DNA of 64,000 nucleotides from Acanthosepion lycidas (taxonomy: Eukaryota > Mollusca > Cephalopoda > Sepiida > Sepiidae): assembly GCA_963932145.1 (NCBI GenBank), contig OZ010577.1, positions 19,220,686 to 19,284,685 of the forward strand. The letters are read 5' to 3'. This document shows positions 57,021 through 64,000 of this stretch, one piece after another. The notes beneath the pieces were generated by a model, which was not told the origin of the DNA, did not search any database, and worked only from the letters and a program-made list of their open reading frames with translations. The position numbers and the translations under genes were made by a program. Each line of letters begins with the position of its first letter. Position 1 is the first letter of the stretch.

Positions 57021-58428
57021 GCTTTGACTATTCTGTAAGGATAGTTTAAAGATTTGACTCTTCCGTGAGGATAGTATAAAGCTTTGACTATTCCGTGAGG
57101 ATAGTATAAAGCTTTGACTATTCCGTGAGGATAGTATAAAGCTTTGACTATTCCGTGAGGATAGTATAAAGCTTTGACTATTCCGTGAGGATAGTATAAA
57201 GCTTTGACTATTCCGTGAGGATAGTATAAAGCTTTGACTATTCCGTGAGGATAGTATAAAGCTTTGACTATTCCGTGAGGATAGTATAAAGCTTTGACTA
57301 TTCCGTGAGGATAGTATAAAGCTTTGACTATTCCGTGAGGATAGTATAAAGCTTTGACTATTCCGTGAGGATAGTATAAAGCTTTGACTATTCCGTGAGG
57401 ATAGTATAAAGCTTTGACTATTCCGTGAGGATAGTATAAAGCTTTGACTATTCCGTGAGGATAGTATAAAGCTTTGACTATTCCGTGAGGATAGTATAAA
57501 GCTTTGACTATTCCGTGAGGATAGTATAAAGCTTTGACTATTCCGTGAGGATAGTATAAAGCTTTGACTATTCCGTGAGGATAGTATAAAGCTTTGACTA
57601 TTCCGTGAGGATAGTATAAAGCTTTGACTATTCCGTGAGGATAGTATAAAGCTTTGACTATTCCGTGAGGATAGTATAAAGCTTTGACTATTCCGTGAGG
57701 ATAGTATAAAGCTTTGACTATTCCGTGAGGATAGTATAAAGCTTTGACTATTCCGTGAGGATAGTATAAAGCTTTGACTATTCCGTGAGGATAGTATAAA
57801 GCTTTGACTATTCCGTGAGGATAGTATAAAGCTTTGACTATTCCGTGAGGATAGTATAAAGCTTTGACTATTCCGTGAGGATAGTATAAAGCTTTGACTA
57901 TTCCGTGAGGATAGTATAAAGCTTTGACTATTCCGTGAGGATAGTATAAAGCTTTGACTATTCCGTGAGGATAGTATAAAGCTTTGACTATTCCGTGAGG
58001 ATAGTATAAAGCTTTGACTATTCCGTGAGGATAGTATAAAGCTTTGACTATTCCGTGAGGATAGTATAAAGCTTTGACTATTCCGTGAGGATAGTATAAA
58101 GCTTTGACTATTCCGTGAGGATAGTATAAAGCTTTGACTATTCCGTGAGGATAGTATAAAGCTTTGACTATTCCGTGAGGATAGTATAAAGCTTTGACTA
58201 TTCCGTGAGGATAGTATAAAGCTTTGACTATTCCGTGAGGATAGTATAAAGCTTTGACTATTCCGTGAGGATAGTATAAAGCTTTGACTATTCCGTGAGG
58301 ATAGTATAAAGCTTTGACTATTCCGTGAGGATAGTATAAAGCTTTGACTATTCCGTGAGGATAGTATAAAGCTTTGACTATTCCGTGAGGATAGTATAAA
58401 GCTTTGACTATTCCGTGAGGATAGTTTT
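57021..58428. repeat. 30-base minisatellite, 46 exact unit cores
   Basis: Unit TTCCGTGAGGATAGTATAAA + GCTTTGACTA. The core TTCCGTGAGGATAGT appears at 57061 and every 30 bases to 58411, 46 times without change; a degenerate unit (TTCTGTAAGG) lies at 57031 and another variation at 57044-57060. Because 30 is a multiple of three and the unit has no stop in one minus frame, a 512-residue minus frame (YYPHGIVKAL repeated) is open; a second minus frame is also stop-free. That is not evidence of a gene. Confidence 0.98.
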
Positions 58429-58429
58429 T

Positions 58430-59080
58430 GTTATAGCAAACTGCAGGATTTCCCTCATTCACTCCAATCCTTGTATACATCATCTGGAACTGCAAAAATA
58501 TTAGATTTTTGACTTCAACTCTTTCTTTTACATCATTGGGTGTACAATTTGCCAACCTAACTGAACATAATTTTTTTTTTTTTTTTTTTTTGTTCTTTCA
58601 GTATGTATAATCAAAACTAACACATGAAAGCAATGTGTAACATTCTATTTTTACATATTGTAGTGTTGTAAACTATATTTTGCTTTAAATAAAAATCATT
58701 CATAAGGAAAATTTTCTAAGACCCGGAAAAGCTTTTTTTTTTTTTTTCTTTTTTTTTTTATGTAAAAAAACGAAATAGCTATATATTAACAATTTAAATG
58801 AAACTCAGCTTTACAAGCTGATGACACTAACTTGCAAATGGCTAGTAAGGCTTGAGGATTTCAGATGAGTTCTTGTTAATATTGTTTTTATTTTGTTCTA
58901 CCTCTAAGTTAACTTATGAACCGAGTCAAGGGTATGATGATAAACTACATCTGGCAGCAATGCTTCTGATTGAGAGAATTAAGGTTTTGAGGAACCTGTA
59001 AATACCTGTTAATTGCTGTTGTTACTAAGTTCACCCAGATCTAGGATGTTAGAAACTGTTCGTTCCATCTATGGGCAAAT
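58430..59080. other. Non-coding DNA with poly-T tracts
   Basis: T runs near 58571-58590 and 58733-58759. No gene recognised. Confidence 0.55.
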
Positions 59081-59087
59081 AGGGGAA

Positions 59088-59222
59088 AAAAAAATACATT
59101 TTTATATAACAAAAAAGCCAGCAATACATTTTTATGTAACAGAAAAGCCAGCAATACATTTTTATGTAACAGAAAAGCCAGCAATTCATTTTTATGTAAC
59201 AGAAAAGCCAGCAATTCATTTT
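59088..59222. repeat. Second 30-base minisatellite, ~4.5 copies
   Basis: Unit ATACATTTTTATGTAACAGA + AAAGCCAGCA. The first copy is diverged (TATATAACAAAAAAGCC), the last two have ATTCATTTT for ATACATTTT. Confidence 0.92.
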
Positions 59223-59224
59223 AT

Positions 59225-60230
59225 CTGTAATTGAAGGCACACAATTACGTTCAAAATATGGTTGTAACCATAAAATTGTTCCAAAATATTTAGATTTTGG
59301 CATTTAATAATCCATAGATGTTGATCTGCCACTAAGCAAAATCAACCAACTTAGGAACTTTATCAATATTGAAAAGCTTAGAAATTAAATCAAAATAAGG
59401 ATAATGTTCACATTGAGTTGAGGACTGACGAATGAATTGATGAAAGGCTAAGCCTGGATGAAAATAGTAAAAATAATTAAAAAAATAATTGACTAATTAT
59501 CCTCCTTTGAATTTATGTAAACCTCCAAGACACTTAATAAAATAATAAAAATGAACTAATTCTCTATATTTGAAATCACTCCTTAGTTTTTATATCATTA
59601 AATGGCCTTATAGTTCCTTGCATATTTCAATGTATTCCTTTTTTAGATGTTTCTTGACTCATACAGATTGTGCTATTAACCTAAAGTAAAAATTATCCTA
59701 ATTTAAAAATATTAGATTGTTTAGAAAGTAATTTCACATTTTTTTAAATAAAATAAAGAATAGACTTTATCGCTTTTTGGTACTGATCTCCTAAAGAATT
59801 TGCTTATGGAATATTGTTCGCATGTGAAAATATAGGAAATTTGCAGGCAGGAATAAAAACATAAAAATGGCTTCTACTTGAATCGGTGGTACTTTTTTTT
59901 TTTTTTTTTTTTCTTTTAAACCCCATCTTCTTTACAGCCAAAAAGACTTTATGTAAAGTAACTCATTATGAGAAGGTATTGATTCCAGATTTTTTAAGTG
60001 CACACATTTTCCAATAGGTTAAATTACGTAAATAAAATTTTAAATTATCTCTCCACAATGGAAATCGGTATTAAAACCAAGTGGAGAATGATATCGATAT
60101 ATGATCTTTGACATATTCTCCATGTGATAAATTGAGTGAAATCTATGATCAGTGGTTGGATAACTTGAAAGAAATGAAGATATAAATGAGAGGCAATATC
60201 AGAAGCACTATTTTATAGTTTGGTTTGTTT
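59225..60230. other. Non-coding DNA without recognised features
   Basis: AT-rich; poly-T at about 59892-59912. No gene recognised. Confidence 0.5.
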
Positions 60231-60234
60231 TACA

Positions 60235-61100
60235 GCATATCAACCTCAATGGGTTGTTTAATGCTGACAAGCTTTTTTTATTGCTGGTAATATTTTTTTC
60301 CTTCAAAAATGTATCTTTGGTTTGGATTGTTTTACGGCATATCAACTTCGATGGGTTATTTAATGCTAACAAAATTTTCACTGTTAGTAATGTTTTTTCC
60401 AAAAATCTATTTCTGGTAATATTTTTTCCTTCAAAAATCTATTTCTGGTAATATTTTTTCCTTCAAAAATCTATTTCTGGTAATATTTTTTCCTTCAAAA
60501 ATCTATTTCTGGTAATATTTTTTCCTTCAAAAATCTATTTCTGGTAATATTTTTTCCTTCAAAAATCTATTTCTGGTAATATTTTTTCCTTCAAAAATCT
60601 ATTTCTGGTAATATTTTTTCCTTCAAAAATCTATTTCTGGTAATATTTTTTCCTTCAAAAATCTATTTCTGGTAATATTTTTTCCTTCAAAAATCTATTT
60701 CTGGTAATATTTTTTCCTTCAAAAATCTATTTCTGGTAATATTTTTTCCTTCAAAAGAATTTCCCTTCACTGGTAATTTTTTTTTTTTTTTTTTTTTTTT
60801 TTTCCAAAAAATGTATTGCTGGTAAGAATTTTTTTATACAAGTATTTCTGGTATTGAAACCTATTTTTACACTTTCATAGTGTTTTGACCCCAGTTTAGG
60901 GGTTAAATATTTGGCCATAGGTGGGACTGTAACAGGTGCTATCACCCCAGGTTAGGGTGGACCTGGGAACACCAGCAATTAAGAGGTGGTTCCGCACTCT
61001 TCAAAACCTCCTGATCAGTTGGACAGAGTTTATCGTTATACCCAGGACAAAACTATTTTATAAGAATACAAGTTGGTCAGCTTTTAACACAAATATATCT
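60235..61100 (+). repeat. Dispersed repeat family E, copy 3, with internal tandem expansion
   Basis: Begins with CATATCAACCTCAATGGGTT and a second similar start at about 60339 (CATATCAACTTCGATGGGTT), holds a 32-base tandem array (60411-60757), then resumes with TTTTTACACTTTCATAGTG, GGTGGACCTGGGAACACCAG, CAATTAAGAGGTGGTTCC and ATACCCAGGACAAA as in copies 1 and 2. It abuts the LINE at 61121. Confidence 0.8.
60411..60757. repeat. 32-base tandem repeat, 11 copies
   Basis: TTCTGGTAAT starts at 60411 and recurs exactly every 32 bases to 60731; unit TTCTGGTAATATTTTTTCCT + TCAAAAATCTAT. The array is inside family E and its unit is derived from that element. Confidence 0.96.
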
Positions 61101-61120
61101 TTAAATGTTTCCCTTCCTCC

Positions 61121-62095
61121 ATGATTTTAGTTCTCTGCATTCAACCCAGAAATAAACAATTTTTATTAATGTTACAAATCAAAAATGAATTGCATAGCTA
61201 CACAAAAACAGAAAGAGCCAGGAGACAAGGATGTCTCTTCTCTCCAGATTTATTCAACATCTACAGTGAGGCTATTCTAAAGGAGCTGGAGACCCAACCA
61301 GGATTTATTATCAGTGGGCATAATGATAATATAAGATAGACAAATGACACCATATTGATAACTGACATGAAAAAAAAAACAACTACAGGTGTTTCTAGAC
61401 ATGGGTAATAAAAGAAAGTGAGAGAAGAATGGACTATCCATCAACTGTATGAAGACAGAAAGTATGGTCATTAACAAGAGGAAAAGCCCAAAATGCAAGT
61501 TACAAATTGGAGATATCAACATCAAACAAGTACAGAAGATTAAATATCTGGGAAATGTTTTAACAGAGGACAGAAAATGTGATGCTGAAATCCAAAGCTG
61601 CATTGGCTGAGTGAAAATTGCATCACAACTGATAAGCAAAATACTGAGAAACTGAAAAATTTTGTTAGCAACAAGAGTTCTGAATTGCTATGTGATATCC
61701 ATCTTCTTATATGGCAGCAGATGCTGGACAGTCTCACTATATATGCTAAGAAAACTGAAGGCAACAGAAACATAGTTCTACAGAAGGATACTGAGAATTC
61801 TATGGATGGATGGATGGAATGACAAAACAACAGTCTTAAAGAACACTTGTACTTGGAATCTGGGGGGGGGACTTAAATTCCTTGGATATTATAATGAGGA
61901 AGAGTTTGGAAAACATAACCCTCAGAGGGAATATCAAGGTAGAGAGAGAGAGGAAAGAAGCAAGCCTACCTCACTAGCATGTGTGAATGGATGGGGGAGA
62001 AGGAGAAGAGAGAAAAATTGCTAAAGTTCACAAAGGATAGGAAATTTGGGAGAGTCATCATTGTCCATGTCTTGAAGGGATGCACTCGTTGAAGA
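61121..62095 (+). mobile_element. LINE fragment, reverse transcriptase through 3' end
   Basis: The frame from 61121 reads NELHSYTKTERARRQGCLFS, PDLFNIYSEAILKELETQPG and HNDNIR, the reverse transcriptase fingers/palm region (consensus RGVRQGC.LSPDLFN.YSE...GHN.NNIRYADDT). The catalytic YADD is ruined: a stop replaces Y and N replaces the first D. Beyond, TESMVINKRKSPKCKLQIGD, IKYLGNVLTEDRKCDAEIQS, LNCYVISIFLYGS and RRILRI continue the family in broken frames to a 3' end near 62090. The 5' part is missing, as in most copies here. Confidence 0.92.
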
Positions 62096-62099
62096 AGTA

Positions 62100-62950
62100 A
62101 TCATTTCTGCAAAGTGTTAAGAAAAAAAAAGAATTGAATTCTGAGATTGTTAAGATCTGTAATAAGAATGTTTCTTCTGTCATCATCAAACATTTTTTGT
62201 TAGTTTCAGTTTTAACAATCAGAAATAAATTTCTTAGATCAAATATTGAATTATGCCCCTTATATTTCTTTACTGGCTGTCATATCTTAGTAAATATTCC
62301 TCCACTCTCTCACTCTCTCACTCTCTCTCTCTCTCTCTCTCAAATTAAAACAAATGTAATTTAATATTTTTGACCAATAAGTCACAGAATTTGTAAAATA
62401 AAAAATAAATAGGGTGGAGTCAAACTACCCTGTTATGATTTCTTGAAAATCATACTAAAAAGAAATGAACATGGCATCTGAAATGCAATATAATTTATTT
62501 CAGCTGTATTATAACCACCAGTTAATCTCTGAAGAAATTCAAGGATGTGTTTCAATTTTTATGAGATATTTGAGACCAGTAACTCACCAAAGCAGTGGAA
62601 AAATGTACTTGTTTAAATTTCTGGTAATATTTTCTTTCTATTTGTACTCTTTCCTAAAAGATGGGAAGAATTCTTAGCTAGAGTACCACTTTGGTTTCAT
62701 CATTTCTTTTTTGCATCATTTCCAGAAATTCTATACTTCATGTGTATATTTGCATTATGTGAATCCACAAAGCTTTACTAATGGTTAATAATGTTGTGGC
62801 ATGTTTGAAATATATCTAAAATGGATATGGGTGTACAATAAGCAGATTAATTTAAGAGGTGAAGGAAAATACCTAAAACAAAGCCTGCAAAAAAGAAATG
62901 CACCCCTACAAGGGGGAGGACAGTACAAAATGCCTATAAAATTCTTCTAA
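62100..62950. other. Non-coding spacer between two LINE fragments
   Basis: Apart from the TC array, nothing recognisable. A 70-residue frame (62465-62677) has no family match. Confidence 0.5.
62300..62341. repeat. (TC)n microsatellite
   Basis: CACTCTCTCACTCTCTC then a pure TC array. Confidence 0.9.
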
Positions 62951-62954
62951 GTGC

Positions 62955-63890
62955 CATGTAACTTCCAGGATGTTGGTGATCCTGGCTCTCCTCAATTTCC
63001 TGTCCTTTGTAGCTCTTAATAAATTTTAAATTCCATTTACTCAAGCTCACTATGTAGGTTATATATTCTTTTCCTCTTGCCTTCAATCTGCCCTGTGAGT
63101 ATCAAATTTTCCAAGCTTTCTTTCATCATTATGCACCTGAGAAATTTCAGTTTTCTTCCTGATGCTAAACATAAGCTTCCTTTTTGTTTCCATTTTCTCT
63201 AAAACTTTGTTGTTGCACATTCTGTTCTCTGTTAAAACACTTTCCAGATATTTACATTGTTGTACTTATTTGATATCTCCAATTTCTAATTTAGAAGTTG
63301 GGTTGTTCCTTTTGCTAACATCACTATCTTCTGTAAGAGTGTTTATAGTTTCCTTCCTTCCTTTCTTTGTTGGATAGCAACACAGTATCATCTGCATATC
63401 TTGTGTTAAGGTCATGACTACTAATAATGAATACTGGTAAGACTTCTAATTCTTTCAAAATCACCTCACTATAAAGGTTGAATAAGTCCAGTGAGAAGAC
63501 ACATCTTACACTCCTTTCTATTTTTGTGTATTTACTGAACTCATTTTCTATCTCTGTGCAGGCAGTTTGCTGCCAATATAGGTTCTGGAGTCTTTCTCAT
63601 ATCCTCCCCCAATATGTCATGGTTACATCACAATTCGGGCAGTTCTTTCTGATGTTTTTTATCAAACTCTTTTGCATAATCTATAAAACACAGGTAACTG
63701 TTCTTCTAAATTTGTATTGCTCTTTCTGATATCAATCAGAGCATAAATATTACATTCTTTGTTCCAGTGTCTTTAACAAATATAAGGCTCATTAGGCTAA
63801 TTGTTCAATGGAGTTCACATTTGTTTGCACCTGGCTTCTTAGGCAGTGCTATGAAAATAGATCTACTTAGAAACAGTCCTGAGCTATAAA
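62955..63890 (-). mobile_element. LINE fragment with reverse transcriptase palm motifs
   Basis: Minus reading from about 63890 shows worn pieces of ICKTLEQRM, then YLCFIDYAKEFDKKHQKELP (motif A, catalytic D kept), LYWQQTACTEIENEFSKYTK, CVFSLDLFNLYSEVILKELE and TRYADDTVLLS (motif C intact), then RKLKFL and MMKESLENLILTGQIEGK toward a 3' end near 62965. Motifs A and C are both readable, but frames shift several times. Same family as 61121-62095, in opposite orientation. Confidence 0.92.
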
Positions 63891-64000
63891 AAAAAAAAAA
63901 CAAGAATTTATCTGGAGACACCAATCTATAATGGTTGAAATGAATTTCATGCCAACCAAGATCTTCAGACAATTAAAATCCTAATTGTCTGAAGATCACA

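Noticed and set aside
57021-58428. CRISPR-like array (regular short repeats)
   Set aside because: Repeats are directly adjacent with no spacers, and the sequence is animal genomic DNA.
57017-58555. 512-residue minus-strand frame with YYPHGIVKAL repeats as a repeat-protein gene
   Set aside because: The period is 30 bases, so one stop-free unit keeps the frame open however many copies exist. A second minus frame is stop-free too. The unique 43-residue lead has no recognised domain and no promoter or splice evidence.

Overview
This is AT-rich animal genomic DNA. It has long introns and intergenic space, dense microsatellites (TA, CA, GA/TC, poly-T), tRNA-derived SINEs, many 5'-truncated LINE tails and worn Tc1/mariner copies. 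A lophotrochozoan, most likely a cephalopod such as Octopus, fits best. That is inference from repeat content and from the one recognisable gene; nothing in the window proves the species.

One host gene is supported. The first coding exon of an MGAT2-type GlcNAc-transferase (GnT-II, N-glycan maturation in the Golgi) lies at 32120-32716 on the plus strand. It follows a textbook splice acceptor at 31835 and a roughly 284-base exonic leader, and ends at a GTAAGT donor at 32717. The rest of the gene is not recognisable in the window and probably lies beyond it. The leader holds a chain of upstream ORFs joined stop-to-start by two ATGA overlaps, ending 2 bases before an in-frame MGAT2 ATG.

Layout: 1-10.1 kb holds poly-T tracts, Tc1-like relics and LINE tails. 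10.5-10.9 kb holds a foldback element beside a mariner-type MITE. 12.5-23.4 kb is a patchwork of SINEs, dispersed repeats, a mariner relic and Helitron-like ends. 22.9-25.5 kb holds two copies of a ~440-base unit, each with a short Helitron-like element inside. 28.8-29.7 kb is a T-rich array. 31.8-32.7 kb is the MGAT2 exon. 33-44 kb is intronic or downstream DNA with SINEs, a pyrimidine minisatellite (40.9-41.5 kb), a TA-flanked foldback (42.4 kb) and a pogo-like MITE nested in another repeat (43.35 kb). 46-50.8 kb is a cluster of microsatellites, a 585-base palindrome and a perfect mariner MITE. 57.0-58.4 kb is a highly uniform 30-base minisatellite. 60.2-61.1 kb is a dispersed repeat with an internal 32-base tandem array. 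61.1-63.9 kb carries two large LINE fragments in opposite orientation.

The most interesting signal is a recurring small RNA-like module, CTGATGA - short hairpin - GAAA. It resembles the core of a hammerhead ribozyme and occurs in several sequence-unrelated families, most of them palindromic and next to TA arrays. Penelope-like retroelements are known to carry such motifs; whether any copy here is active cannot be judged by eye.
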